Positions 1-8,641 of a DNA stretch of 64,000 bases are shown here, piece by piece. Position numbers and translations under genes: made by a program. The notes beneath the pieces were generated by a model. That model saw nothing but the letters and a program-made list of their open reading frames with translations. It ran no database searches and was not told the DNA's origin. The stretch comes from Solimonas terrae (GTDB lineage Bacteria > Pseudomonadota > Gammaproteobacteria > Nevskiales > Nevskiaceae): contig NZ_JAAMOW010000007.1 of assembly GCF_011067135.1 (NCBI RefSeq), positions 62,001-126,000 of the forward strand, written 5' to 3'. Numbering within the stretch: the first letter of the stretch is position 1; every line of letters starts with the position of its first letter.

Positions 1-1337
1 GCCTGCAGGGTGTCCAGCAGGCGTCGGTGAATACCGCCGAAATCACCATTCGACATCACCAGCACGCGATCGCCGTCGCGCGCTTCGGCGGCGATCGCCG
101 CCAGCAGCGCGTCGAAGTCGGCCTGCACGCGAAGGCGCGTGCCGACCCCGGCCAGCGCCGCTGACGCATTCCACTTCAGATCGGGCCGCGCGTAGACGAA
201 GCACAGATCGGCGTCACGCAAACTGTCTGCCAGTTCGTCGGCGTGGGTGCCCAGACGCATCGTGTTCGAGCGCGGTTCGAGCACCGCCAGGATGCGGCCG
301 GGACCGGCCCGGCGCAGCGCGTCGACCGTGGTCGCGATCGCGGTCGGATGGTGGGCGAAATCGTCGTAGACCGTCACGCCGCGTGCTTCGCCGATCCGTT
401 CCAGGCGTCGCTTGACGCTGCGAAAATCCGCGAGCCCAGCGATCAGCTTCGCCACCGGCACGCCGACATGATGCGCGGCCGCGAACGCGGCCAGTGTGTT
501 CGACATGTTGTGGCGACCGGCCAGCGGCGAACGCACCCTGCCCTGCGACTCCGCACCGATCTTCAGCTCGTAGTCCTGCGGCTCGCCGAGCGCGTGCCAG
601 CCCGACGCGTCGTCGAACGTCACCCTTTCGCTCCAGCAACCCTGTTCCAGCACGCGCGCGAGATTGGCATCGCCGCCGTTGACGACGATGCGGCCGCGGC
701 CGGGCACGGTGCGCACGAGGTGATGGAACTGACGTTCGATCGCCGCGAGGTCCGGAAAGATGTCGGCGTGATCGAATTCAAGGTTGTTGAGGATCGCCGT
801 GCGCGGCCGGTAGTGCACGAACTTGCTGCGCTTGTCGAAGAACGCCGTGTCGTATTCGTCGGCCTCGATCACGAAATACTTCGACGCACCGAGCCGCGCC
901 GAGATGCCGAAATTCTGCGGCACGCCACCGACCAGAAAGCCCGGTTCGAGACCGGCATGGTCGAGCAGCCAGGCCAGCAAGGCCGAGGTCGTGGTCTTGC
1001 CGTGCGTGCCGGCAACCGCCAGCACATGGCGATCACGCAGTACGTGTTCGGCCAGCCACTGCGGGCCCGAGGTGTAGGGCAAGCCTTCATTGAGCACGTG
1101 CTCGATCGCCGCGTTGCCGCGCGTCACGACATTGCCGACCACCACCATGTCCGGTGCCGGCGTCAGCTGCGCAGGCTCGTAGCCCTGCATGACGGTGATG
1201 CCGAGCGCTTCGAGCTGCGTCGACATCGGCGGCCAGGCATTGGCGTCGGAACCGGTGACCGTGTGCCCGGCCTCGCGCGCGATCGCCGCGATGCCGGCCA
1301 TGAAGGTGCCGCAGATGCCGAGGATGTGGATGCGCAT
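1..1337 (-). CDS. mpl: UDP-N-acetylmuramate:L-Ala-gamma-D-Glu-meso-Dap ligase Mpl (3' end cut by window)
   Basis: Recycles cell-wall tripeptide by joining L-Ala-gamma-D-Glu-meso-diaminopimelate to UDP-MurNAc in the cytoplasm, using ATP. The protein starts MRIHILGICGTFMAG, a Rossmann-like nucleotide loop typical of Mpl/MurC. The Mur-ligase ATP loop GTHGKTTT lies near residue 111, followed by EADEYDTAFFD and FDHADIFPDL, and later by the Mur C-terminal motif VYDDFAHHPTAI. About 445 codons are visible; Mpl is usually about 450-460 residues, so only the last few residues are missing beyond position 1. The start ATG (1337-1335) lies 8 bp after the stop of the upstream membrane-protein gene, suggesting co-transcription. 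Assignment is firm; separation from MurC rests on the N-terminal motif and on the rnd context. Confidence 0.93.
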   Translation of the reverse strand, partial: MRIHILGICGTFMAGIAAIAREAGHTVTGSDANAWPPMSTQLEALGITVMQGYEPAQLTPAPDMVVVGNVVTRGNAAIEHVLNEGLPYTSGPQWLAEHVLRDRHVLAVAGTHGKTTTSALLAWLLDHAGLEPGFLVGGVPQNFGISARLGASKYFVIEADEYDTAFFDKRSKFVHYRPRTAILNNLEFDHADIFPDLAAIERQFHHLVRTVPGRGRIVVNGGDANLARVLEQGCWSERVTFDDASGWHALGEPQDYELKIGAESQGRVRSPLAGRHNMSNTLAAFAAAHHVGVPVAKLIAGLADFRSVKRRLERIGEARGVTVYDDFAHHPTAIATTVDALRRAGPGRILAVLEPRSNTMRLGTHADELADSLRDADLCFVYARPDLKWNASAALAGVGTRLRVQADFDALLAAIAAEARDGDRVLVMSNGDFGGIHRRLLDTLQ

Positions 1338-1345
1338 GGTCCGTC

Positions 1346-1924
1346 TCAGGCCGCGCCGCCGAACATCAGGCCGGCGAACGAGCCGGCGAACGCGACGAAG
1401 AACAGCAGCGCAACCGCGATCACCAGCGAGATCAGCAGGCCCAGCGCGGTCGAGACATTGGCGGCGTGCCGGAAGATCGCGGCGGTGACCGCGAAACTCC
1501 AGACGTTGAGCGCGTTCATGACGAAGCCGATGCCCTGCGGCAGCTTGAACTGCTCGGGATGCTCGAGCAGCTCCGGATTGCTGGCCAGCTCGCGCAGCGT
1601 CGGTGCGACCTGCGCGAAGAACGGCACGAGCAGAAAGGTCAGCGCGGCATTGGTGGCGAGCAGCGCGGCAAAAGTCTGGTGGAAACGCGCCTCGAGTTGC
1701 CGGGTCCGCAACACGCCGCGTGTCGCCAGTGCCAGACCGCCGACCATCGCCAGCGCCATCACCAGCGCCGCACCGATCGGCAGCACCTGCACGAACATCA
1801 AGCCGTTGGCAACCGCAGCCGTCACCACCAGCGGCGCCGTCAGCCGCGGATCGTACGGAAAGTCCTGCGGTCCGGCGCGAAAGAACAGAATGCGCAGCGT
1901 GGCAGTGATGAGCGTGGCGAACAT
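1346..1924 (-). CDS. Conserved multi-pass membrane protein upstream of mpl
   Basis: A 192-residue hydrophobic protein beginning MFATLITATLRILFFRAGPQDFPYDPRL. About four or five membrane segments are visible, roughly residues 30-47, 52-70, 92-112, 140-160 and 165-187, with no catalytic motif I recognise. The N-terminal FFRAGPQDFPYDP stretch is a recurring signature of small uncharacterised membrane proteins in gammaproteobacteria. The open frame extends upstream to 2113, but that extension is charged, lacks a ribosome site and runs antisense over the start of rnd, so ATG 1924 was chosen. It ends 8 bp before mpl and is divergent from rnd across an 85-bp gap. Function unknown. Confidence 0.75.
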   Translation of the reverse strand: MFATLITATLRILFFRAGPQDFPYDPRLTAPLVVTAAVANGLMFVQVLPIGAALVMALAMVGGLALATRGVLRTRQLEARFHQTFAALLATNAALTFLLVPFFAQVAPTLRELASNPELLEHPEQFKLPQGIGFVMNALNVWSFAVTAAIFRHAANVSTALGLLISLVIAVALLFFVAFAGSFAGLMFGGAA

Positions 1925-2009
1925 GGGTGGCCGGCAAGTGACGAAGGCCGATATTCTAGTGGCCCGCCACGCGCGGTGCGGCACGCCCGCCCGCGACGAA
2001 CAGAACCCC

Positions 2010-3101
2010 ATGACCACGTTGATCCAGAACGCCGACACCCTCGCGCCCCATCTCGAACGCTGGGCGCAGCGCCCGTGGCTGACGATCGACACCGAATTCG
2101 TCCGCATCGACACCTATTACCCGAAGCTGTGCCTGATCCAGATCGGCGACGGCGAGCAGGCGGTCTGCGTCGATACCCTAGCGTTCGACGATCTGGACCC
2201 TTTGCTCGATGTGCTGTACGCACCGAACTCGATCAAGGTATTTCACGCTGCCGCACAGGATCTCGAAATTCTCGTGCGCCTGCGCGGCAGCTGTCCGCAG
2301 CCGCTGTTCGACACGCAGATCGCCGCCACGCTGCTCGGCATCGGCGATCAGATCGGCTACGCCGGTCTGATCGACAAGCGGCTCGGCATCACGCTCGACA
2401 AGAGCCTGTCGCGTACCGACTGGGCGCGCCGTCCGCTGCGGGAAGCCGAGCTCGCGTATGCCGCCGCCGATGTCTCGCATCTGGCGACGATCTTCGTCTC
2501 GCTGCAGGACGAACTCGCCGCCTGCGGCCGACTCGCCTGGCTCGCCGAGGATTGCGCGCGTCTCGCCGACGCCTCCGCCTACGTCACGCAGCCGGCCGAC
2601 GCCTGGCAACGTCTGCGCGGTCTGGCGCGCATGGACGCGCGCGCGCAGACCGTCGCCGGCGCGCTCGCCGCCTGGCGCGAGACCGAGGCGCAGGCGCGCA
2701 ACCGGCCGCGCAAGTGGATCATCGAGGACGATGCGATCTACCGCATGGCCGAACGCCTGCCGGACTCGATGGCGCAACTGGAGGCGCTGGGCGCGCTGCC
2801 GCCGAAAACCCTGGAACGACTCGGCGAGACACTGCTCGCCGTGATCGCCGATGCACGGGAGCTCGCGCCGCGCAAGCTGCTCAGCGACGACGAGCTCACG
2901 GGTGAGCAGAAGCAGCGTTTGCGCGAGCTGCAGAATTTCGTGCAGACCCGTGCCGGCGAACTGCAACTGCCAGCGGGCTATCTGGCGCCGCGCGCCGACC
3001 TGGTGGAAGTGCTGCGCCGCGCGCGCGCGGCCTCGGTGGCGGCGCTGAGCGGCTGGCGACTGCAGGTCTGCGGCGAGGACCTGCTGGCGCGCTTTTTCTG
3101 A
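2010..3101 (+). CDS. rnd: Ribonuclease D
   Basis: A 3'-5' exoribonuclease that trims tRNA precursors. The 363-residue product has the DEDD exonuclease fold: motif I TIDTEF near residues 20-25, motif II VFHAAAQDLEIL near 77-88, and motif III YAAADVSHL near 150-158. An HRDC RNA-binding domain follows at about residues 205-290, matching the usual RNase D length. ATG 2010 starts MTTLIQNADTLAPHLERW, the normal N-terminus; the much longer open frame upstream is a shadow of mpl. It is divergent from the membrane-protein/mpl pair and convergent with adk, with a perfect hairpin terminator between them. Confidence 0.95.
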   Translation: MTTLIQNADTLAPHLERWAQRPWLTIDTEFVRIDTYYPKLCLIQIGDGEQAVCVDTLAFDDLDPLLDVLYAPNSIKVFHAAAQDLEILVRLRGSCPQPLFDTQIAATLLGIGDQIGYAGLIDKRLGITLDKSLSRTDWARRPLREAELAYAAADVSHLATIFVSLQDELAACGRLAWLAEDCARLADASAYVTQPADAWQRLRGLARMDARAQTVAGALAAWRETEAQARNRPRKWIIEDDAIYRMAERLPDSMAQLEALGALPPKTLERLGETLLAVIADARELAPRKLLSDDELTGEQKQRLRELQNFVQTRAGELQLPAGYLAPRADLVEVLRRARAASVAALSGWRLQVCGEDLLARFF

Positions 3102-3113
3102 CAGCGGGCCGCA

Positions 3114-3151
3114 GACATGAAAAAGCCCGCTGCTGCGGGCTTTTTCATGTC
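3114..3151. terminator. Bidirectional intrinsic terminator between rnd and adk
   Basis: A perfect 17-bp stem (3114-3130 with 3135-3151) closes a TGCT loop. The core GCCCGC/GCGGGC is flanked by A5 and T5 tracts, so either strand forms a GC stem followed by U's. It serves two convergent genes. Confidence 0.93.
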
Positions 3152-3162
3152 GAAAACCGTTT

Positions 3163-3726
3163 CTATTTCAGCACGCCGACGATGCGCGCAAAGATTTCGT
3201 CGAGCCCGCCGACGCCCGGCACCGTCACCAGCTTGTGCTGGCCTTCGTAGTAGTCGAGCAACGGATGGGTCTCAGCGTTGTAGACGCTGATGCGATGCCG
3301 GATCACGTCTTCCTTGTCGTCGGCGCGGCCTTCCTTGTGGGCACGCTCGAGCAGGCGCTTGATGATCTCTTCGTCGGTGACGGCCAGGTGCACGGCCTTG
3401 TCGACCGACGGCTGGCCCAAGCGCAGCAGCATCGCATCGAGCACTTCGGCCTGCGCGGTGTTGCGCGGAAAGCCGTCGAGAATGAAACCCTTTCTGGCGT
3501 CCGGCTGGCCGAGACGTTCCTCGACGATGCCGATCACGATTTCGTTGGCGACCAGCTGGCCGGCGTCCATCGTCGCCTTGGCTTTCTTGCCGAGTTCGGT
3601 GCCGGCGGCCACCGCGGCGCGCAGCGCATCGCCGGTGGAAATCTTCGGAATGCCGAAGTGCGCGACCAGCTTTTCGCCTTGCGTGCCCTTGCCAGAGCCG
3701 GGGGCGCCCAGCAATACGATTCTCAT
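3163..3726 (-). CDS. adk: Adenylate kinase (short form)
   Basis: Interconverts ATP + AMP and 2 ADP in the cytoplasm. The 187-residue protein begins MRIVLLGAPGSGKGTQ with the P-loop at residues 7-15, followed by the AMP-binding stretch KISTGDALRAAV and the signature GFILDGFPRN. The LID region (ERAHKEGRADDKEDVIRHRI) is short, without the zinc-finger-like insert of long-form bacterial enzymes; this short type is usual in Xanthomonas-like bacteria. The start at 3726 places the P-loop at its usual distance from the N-terminus; nine extra upstream codons are unlikely to be translated. Monocistronic and divergent from ppa. Confidence 0.97.
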   Translation of the reverse strand: MRIVLLGAPGSGKGTQGEKLVAHFGIPKISTGDALRAAVAAGTELGKKAKATMDAGQLVANEIVIGIVEERLGQPDARKGFILDGFPRNTAQAEVLDAMLLRLGQPSVDKAVHLAVTDEEIIKRLLERAHKEGRADDKEDVIRHRISVYNAETHPLLDYYEGQHKLVTVPGVGGLDEIFARIVGVLK

Positions 3727-3832
3727 CTTTGGAGTGACCCTTGCATACGTCAAACGCGCAACGCCAGCCGGTCGGCGGGGCGCGGGGCCCGCAAAAGTAA
3801 CCGCTGGGTTTCAGGGCGTCAAACCCTTGCAA

Positions 3833-3859
3833 TTGCCTTCGAAGTGCATTTGTTAGAAT
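3833..3859 (+). promoter_or_regulatory. Candidate ppa promoter
   Basis: TTGCCT (3833-3838) is followed 15 bp later by an extended -10, TGT-TAGAAT (3851-3859), in a locally AT-rich stretch 66 bp before the ppa start. The spacer is short, but the TGn extension can compensate. Confidence 0.45.
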
Positions 3860-3924
3860 CGCCGTCCCGAATTGCCGGGCCACGGCTCGAATTCGAAATC
3901 GCCATCAGATCAAGGAACGCGAAC

Positions 3925-4452
3925 ATGGGTTTTGAAACACTGGGTCCGGGCAGCAAGGCGCCGGAAGAGTTCTACGTCGTCATCGAGATTCCGGCCTATG
4001 GCCCGCCGGTCAAGTACGAAGTCGACAAGGAAACGGGCCTGCTGATGGTCGATCGCTTCATGAATGTGGCGATGAGCTACCCGGCCAACTACGGCTACGT
4101 GCCGAAAACGCTGTCCGGCGACGGCGATCCGGTCGACGTGCTGGTCGTCACCCCGCATCCGGTGGTCGCCGGCTCGGTCATCAAGTGCCGTGCGGTGGCC
4201 GTGCTCGACACCACCGACGAAAAGGGGACCGACGCCAAGCTGCTCGCCGTGCCGGTCGACAAGGTTTCGAACCACGCTTACGACAATCTGCGTGATCTGG
4301 CCGACGTGCCGGAACGCGTCAAGAACGAAATCGAACACTTCTACAGCAGCTACAAGGCGCTGGAAAAAGGCAAGTGGGTCAAGCTCTCCGGCTGGCGCGA
4401 TGCCGCCGCTGCGCGTGAGGAAATCAGCAACGGCATGAAAGCCTACAAGTAA
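3925..4452 (+). CDS. ppa: Inorganic pyrophosphatase (family I)
   Basis: Hydrolyses pyrophosphate to two phosphates in the cytoplasm, pulling biosynthetic reactions forward. The 175 residues match soluble family I enzymes, with the metal-binding signature DGDPVDVLV near residue 65, the upstream YPANYGYVPKT stretch, and the C-terminal KWVKLSGW motif. ATG 3925 follows an AAGGAACG ribosome site. The gene stands alone between its own candidate promoter and a strong terminator. Confidence 0.97.
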   Translation: MGFETLGPGSKAPEEFYVVIEIPAYGPPVKYEVDKETGLLMVDRFMNVAMSYPANYGYVPKTLSGDGDPVDVLVVTPHPVVAGSVIKCRAVAVLDTTDEKGTDAKLLAVPVDKVSNHAYDNLRDLADVPERVKNEIEHFYSSYKALEKGKWVKLSGWRDAAAAREEISNGMKAYK

Positions 4453-4468
4453 GCCGTTCGTGGACAAG

Positions 4469-4500
4469 GCGGCCGGCGCCGATGCGCCGGCCGCTTTTTT
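4469..4500 (+). terminator. Intrinsic terminator of ppa
   Basis: An 11-bp perfect GC stem, GCGGCCGGCGC (4469-4479) with 4484-4494, has a 4-nt loop and is followed by T6. Confidence 0.94.
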
Positions 4501-4593
4501 GTTGCCGCCACACAAACCGTTGACGCCCCCCGGTCGTCCTATGTCAAAGTCGCCTCGCGGCTTGGGGCCGACAATTGCGAGGGAGCGATAAAC

Positions 4594-4950
4594 ATGGACA
4601 CCGATTCGATCATCAGCGAAGGCCAGTCTGCCAGCGAAGCCGAACGCACGACGCTACTGATTGCCTACGTCCTGCAGGCGGTTTCACCGTTCACCGCCTT
4701 CATGGCGTCGATCGTCAGCGTGGTGATCAGCTACATCAAGTCGGCCGAGACCCAGAACGAATTCATCCGCAGCCACCACCGCTACCTGATCCGCACGTTC
4801 TGGTGGACGCTGGGCCTGGGCTTCCTGTTCGGCCTGCTGTGCTGGATCCTGATCGGCGTCCCGCTACTCATCGGGCTCGGCATCTGGTGGGTCTACCGCA
4901 TGGTGCGCGGCTTCATCGCCTACAGCGAGCGCCGTAGCATCGTCACCTGA
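4594..4950 (+). CDS. Small membrane protein, DUF4870-like
   Basis: A 118-residue protein. After a polar N-terminus (about 17 residues) come hydrophobic segments at about 20-48 and 68-100. The central motif (NEFIRSHHRYLIRTFWWTL) resembles DUF4870-like proteins, where an ESHFRWQIRTFW-type stretch sits between two membrane helices. ATG 4594 follows a GAGGGAGCGA ribosome site. No function is established. It is isolated, with its own upstream gap after the ppa terminator. Confidence 0.8.
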   Translation: MDTDSIISEGQSASEAERTTLLIAYVLQAVSPFTAFMASIVSVVISYIKSAETQNEFIRSHHRYLIRTFWWTLGLGFLFGLLCWILIGVPLLIGLGIWWVYRMVRGFIAYSERRSIVT

Positions 4951-5117
4951 CGGCACAACGCGAAATTCGACCCGCAAAATCTGCGGGTTGATCATATGAC
5001 CCTTCCTCGACGTGCCCGATGCCATGAGACGGCACCCTCCGCGTCGTCCGCTCGGTGGTTAGACTGCGCGACAGTTGCCAGAGAATGCTGCGAGACGGCG
5101 TCGAGGAGAACTCGGTC

Positions 5118-5966
5118 ATGCGCACCCCGAACAAGATGGTGGACCCGCCGTTACCGGGAGCCGCCGGCGACACTCCCGGCGATAACCGAGCAGCCGCGCC
5201 GGTCGCACGCAATCTGATCGAAGGCTGGGGGTGGTTTGCCTACGTCCCGGCCGAAGCCAGGGATTGGCTGGCCGTACACACCAGTCTACGTTCCATCAAA
5301 AAGGGCAAAACCGTCTATATTTCCGGCGATCCTGCCACACATATCTACGGTGTAGTCAGCGGCGTTTTCCGGATTTTTCTGGCGACGCCCTCCGGCGACG
5401 AGATCACGCTGGAGGAGGTCGTCGCCGGCGGCTGGTTTCCACATTTCGCGCCGAATAAGCCGCCAAGCTACCTTGCAAATTGTGTCTGTCAGGACGACGC
5501 GAGCGTGATCTGCATCGACCAGCCGACTGTGGAGGAATTCTCGCAGCGCTGGCCCGCTTACTACCGGGGCCTGTATCACGAATACTTGAATCGCGCAGTG
5601 GTCATTGGTGGTCGCATCGAATTGCTGACCTTGCACAACCTCCGTGTCCGACTCGCGGTCTATCTGTTGCGCATGCTGCGCCTGCGTGGCCAGCGCGAAC
5701 CCGGCGGCGCAGTCTGGCTAAGCCCGTTCGAGAGTCAGAGCGAAACGGGCGCGCGCGTCGGCGGTACACGCCAACGCGTCAACAGTGTCCTCAAGAGCTG
5801 GGCGCGTCGCGGCTACCTGGAACTGCACAAGGACGGCATCCGCGTTCTCGACATCGACGGCCTCGGCGCGGAAGCAAGGAAGACGGGTTTCGATCTGGCG
5901 ACTTATCTGTCGGCCTGGCACGGTGGCTGGCAAGGCAAGGCCAGCAAGGACGAGTCGCACATTTGA
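5118..5966 (+). CDS. Crp/Fnr-family transcriptional regulator
   Basis: A 282-residue regulator with an N-terminal cyclic-nucleotide-binding-like beta-roll (about residues 45-150; GKTVYISGDPATHIYGVVSGVFRIF) and a C-terminal winged helix (about 195-255; TGARVGGTRQRVNSVLKSW followed by RRGYLEL). No four-cysteine Fe-S motif like Fnr is present, so an oxygen-sensing role is not supported; the ligand is unknown. GAGGAG at 5103-5108 sits nine bases before ATG 5118, which decides the start over upstream in-frame ATGs. It precedes the carboxylesterase gene by 67 bp and may regulate it, but that is only positional inference. Confidence 0.85.
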   Translation: MRTPNKMVDPPLPGAAGDTPGDNRAAAPVARNLIEGWGWFAYVPAEARDWLAVHTSLRSIKKGKTVYISGDPATHIYGVVSGVFRIFLATPSGDEITLEEVVAGGWFPHFAPNKPPSYLANCVCQDDASVICIDQPTVEEFSQRWPAYYRGLYHEYLNRAVVIGGRIELLTLHNLRVRLAVYLLRMLRLRGQREPGGAVWLSPFESQSETGARVGGTRQRVNSVLKSWARRGYLELHKDGIRVLDIDGLGAEARKTGFDLATYLSAWHGGWQGKASKDESHI

Positions 5967-6033
5967 CAGCCCCGCCGATGGCAGCTGCCTAAGATGGCCG
6001 CCGGCCGATACGCGCCTGCACGACACCCCCGAC

Positions 6034-7596
6034 ATGACAACGGTCCGTATTGCGGCTGGCGAGATCCGCGGTCGCCATGAAAACGCGCTGCACAGCTTCA
6101 AGGGCATCCCCTACGCCGAACCGCTGTCGGGGCCTGCGCGCTGGCTGCCGCCGCAGCCACGCAAACCGTGGCAGGGAACACTGGACGCCGGCCGCTATGG
6201 CCCGCGCTGCATGCAATTCGGCCAGAAAGCGCCGGGCCCGTTCCTGCCCACCCGGCGCCGCTATTTCGAAGCCAGCGGCGGCCTGATCCGGACGCCCGAA
6301 GACGATGACTGCCTGCGGCTCAACGTCTGGACCCCGACGCTGGAGCGTGGCGCCCGCCTGCCGGTGATGGTCTACATCCACGGCGGCGGCTTCGTCGGCG
6401 GCGCCGCCGATGCGCTCTACGACGCGGCACCGTTCGCACACAAGGGCGTGGTTGCCGTCGTGCTGCAGTACCGGCTGGGTCCGCCCGGCTTCCTGCATGG
6501 CAGCGGCCTGTTCGATGGCGACTTGTGCGCCGACAATCGCGGCTTCCTCGATCAGCTCGCCGCGCTGCGCTGGGTGCAGGAGAACATCGAGGCCTTCGGC
6601 GGCGATCCCGGCAAGGTCACGATCTTCGGTGAATCGGCCGGGGCCTTCAGCGTCTATCCGCTGGTCGCCAGTCCACTCGGCAAAGGCCTGTTCCGTCGCG
6701 CGATCGCGATGGGCGGCATGGCCGAGACCTGCGCCCCGGCCGCCGACTATCACGCGCTGACGCGCGATGTCCTGCAGGACATCGGCGTGCAGGCGGGCAA
6801 GACGGAACAGCTGCTGGCGCTCGGCAAGCCGGCGCTGCAGCGCCTGCAGGACGCAGTCTCGAAACGGATTTTCGGCAGGCTTGCGTCGGACCGTTACGGC
6901 GTGATCAGCCACACCAGGGTGCCGTTTCTCGGCGCCGCGATCGGCGGCGACTTTCTGCCTGAGGCACCGCTGGCGGCGTATCGCCGCGGCACGTCCAACA
7001 AGGTCGATCTGATGCTCGGCACCTGTGGCGCGGACGGCCAGCTGTTCTCGCTGGCGCTGCCATTGCCGATGTCCTGGTCGGCACGTCTGTTCATGCGCCA
7101 GTTCAAGGGCCTGATGCCGGCCGGCGATCCGGCGCCGTTGATCCGCCATTATCGGCATGCAATGCCCGACGCCAGCCGCACTGCCGTCATCGAACAGGTC
7201 AACAACGACACCTTCTACCGGATGCCGACGATCGCCGCCGCCGAAGCGCATGCCGCCGGCAGAACCGGGCACACCTATCTCTACGAGCTCGAATATCAAT
7301 CGGCGATTTCCGGCCTGCGCGCGATCCACGCCATTGATGTCGCGCTGCTGTTCGGCAGCGGGCCGACGCGCCATCTGATCCACGACGACGACGCGACGCG
7401 CCGACTTTCCGATCTGCTGCTGGACGCCTGGACCCGCTTCGCGCGGGACGGCGTTCCACGCGCCAGCGGCATGCCGGAATGGCCGGCCTTCGACAGCAAC
7501 GGCCGCGCGACGATGGTCTTCGACCATCAACCGCGTCTCGAACACGACTACGGCGGCAGCCTGCGACAGTACTGGGCCACCGCGCGGCGCAGCTGA
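6034..7596 (+). CDS. Type-B carboxylesterase/lipase
   Basis: A serine hydrolase of the alpha/beta fold, 520 residues, the usual length for bacterial type-B carboxylesterases. The N-terminal FKGIPYAEP motif, EDDDCLRLNVW motif (near 90) and oxyanion loop HGGGF (116-120) are all present. The nucleophile elbow GESAG places the catalytic serine at residue 201. The catalytic histidine region is less clear: the usual C-terminal GxxHxxD pattern may correspond to AIHAIDVALLFG. There is no signal peptide, so it is likely cytoplasmic. Natural substrate unknown. It follows the Crp/Fnr-type gene on the same strand and is convergent with the PfkB kinase gene 16 bp away. Confidence 0.9.
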   Translation: MTTVRIAAGEIRGRHENALHSFKGIPYAEPLSGPARWLPPQPRKPWQGTLDAGRYGPRCMQFGQKAPGPFLPTRRRYFEASGGLIRTPEDDDCLRLNVWTPTLERGARLPVMVYIHGGGFVGGAADALYDAAPFAHKGVVAVVLQYRLGPPGFLHGSGLFDGDLCADNRGFLDQLAALRWVQENIEAFGGDPGKVTIFGESAGAFSVYPLVASPLGKGLFRRAIAMGGMAETCAPAADYHALTRDVLQDIGVQAGKTEQLLALGKPALQRLQDAVSKRIFGRLASDRYGVISHTRVPFLGAAIGGDFLPEAPLAAYRRGTSNKVDLMLGTCGADGQLFSLALPLPMSWSARLFMRQFKGLMPAGDPAPLIRHYRHAMPDASRTAVIEQVNNDTFYRMPTIAAAEAHAAGRTGHTYLYELEYQSAISGLRAIHAIDVALLFGSGPTRHLIHDDDATRRLSDLLLDAWTRFARDGVPRASGMPEWPAFDSNGRATMVFDHQPRLEHDYGGSLRQYWATARRS

Positions 7597-7612
7597 ACCG
7601 CGCTTGCTTCGA

Positions 7613-8563
7613 TTACGCGGCGCCCGATATCGCGCCGCCCGCTTCGCCACGCTGCAGCAGCGCTTCGACTTCGGCCAGCGACGGCGCGTGGGCGCCGGCG
7701 CGCATGCAGGCTGCCGCCGCCGTCGCGGCCGCGAAACGCAGTGCCTGCGCCGCGTCGCGCGACGGGTCGAACAGCAGACTGGAAACGAAACCGCCGATGC
7801 ACGCATCGCCGGCGCCGACGGTGTCGGCCAGGTTCACCGCGAACGCCGGCTGTTCGATCACGCGATCGCCAACATGCAGGGCGACACCGCCCGCACCGCG
7901 CGTGAACAGGATCATCGCGTTCGCGGCAACCTCGCGAACACGCGCCAGGGCGGCGGCCGGCGACAGCCCCTTGTAGATCTGCGCCAGATCTTCGTCGCTG
8001 AGCTTGATGATGTCGGCAAGCCGCGCCATGCGTTCGAACGAGTCCGCGAAATCGGCGCCCATCAGATTGCGGTAGTTCGGGTCGTAGCTGATCTTCACGC
8101 CTTGCTGCTTCAAGTCGGCCGCAATGCGCATCAGACGTTCTGCCAGCGGTTGCCGAACCAGACTGATGCAGCCGAAGTGCGCGATGTCACAGGCTTGCTG
8201 CCAATCCGCGGGCAGCAGCGCCTCATCGAATGCCAGATCGGCCGTGTCATTGCCGAGAAAGAAATAGGCCGGCGGATCGAGCTGATGCACCATCGCGATC
8301 AACGGCGGCTTGCGTGCCCGCTGCAGGAAACGCGCATCGAGATGCGCGGCCTGCGACTTGACCGCGATCTCGTCACCGAAGAAATCCTCGCTGACGGCGC
8401 CGGCCCAGGCGGCCGCGATTCCCAGCGTGCCGGCGACCCGCGCCACGTTCCAGCACGCACCGCCGGCGACGCTGTGCCAGGCCTGCGAGTCGGTACGGAC
8501 GAAATCGGTGAGGGCTTCGCCCAGCACAACGAAGCGTGGCAAGGACACGGGGACGGCGGACAT
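7613..8563 (-). CDS. PfkB-family carbohydrate kinase, probable fructokinase
   Basis: An ATP-dependent sugar kinase of the ribokinase fold, 316 residues. It shows the N-terminal substrate loop SVAGGACWNVA (about residues 31-41) and the anion-hole/catalytic motif DTVGAGDA (247-254), with D253 the catalytic base. It lies downstream of a GPH sugar symporter and the ROK kinase Mak on the same strand, so a role in sugar catabolism is well supported. Fructose is the best guess from family resemblance; 2-keto-3-deoxygluconate or ribose are possible. Mak is encoded 1.8 kb away, so the locus carries two unrelated kinase folds. Confidence 0.87.
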   Translation of the reverse strand: MSAVPVSLPRFVVLGEALTDFVRTDSQAWHSVAGGACWNVARVAGTLGIAAAWAGAVSEDFFGDEIAVKSQAAHLDARFLQRARKPPLIAMVHQLDPPAYFFLGNDTADLAFDEALLPADWQQACDIAHFGCISLVRQPLAERLMRIAADLKQQGVKISYDPNYRNLMGADFADSFERMARLADIIKLSDEDLAQIYKGLSPAAALARVREVAANAMILFTRGAGGVALHVGDRVIEQPAFAVNLADTVGAGDACIGGFVSSLLFDPSRDAAQALRFAAATAAAACMRAGAHAPSLAEVEALLQRGEAGGAISGAA

Positions 8564-8641
8564 CCGGATTCTCGAGGTCGAAATGAACGAGCGGCTTTAT
8601 AGCATCGCCGGTCCCCGCATGCGCCCGCCACCAGGCGGCGA

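Noticed and set aside
243-2009. Long plus-strand open frame upstream of rnd
   Set aside because: It runs antisense to mpl and the membrane-protein gene, both with clear family motifs; the true rnd start is 2010.
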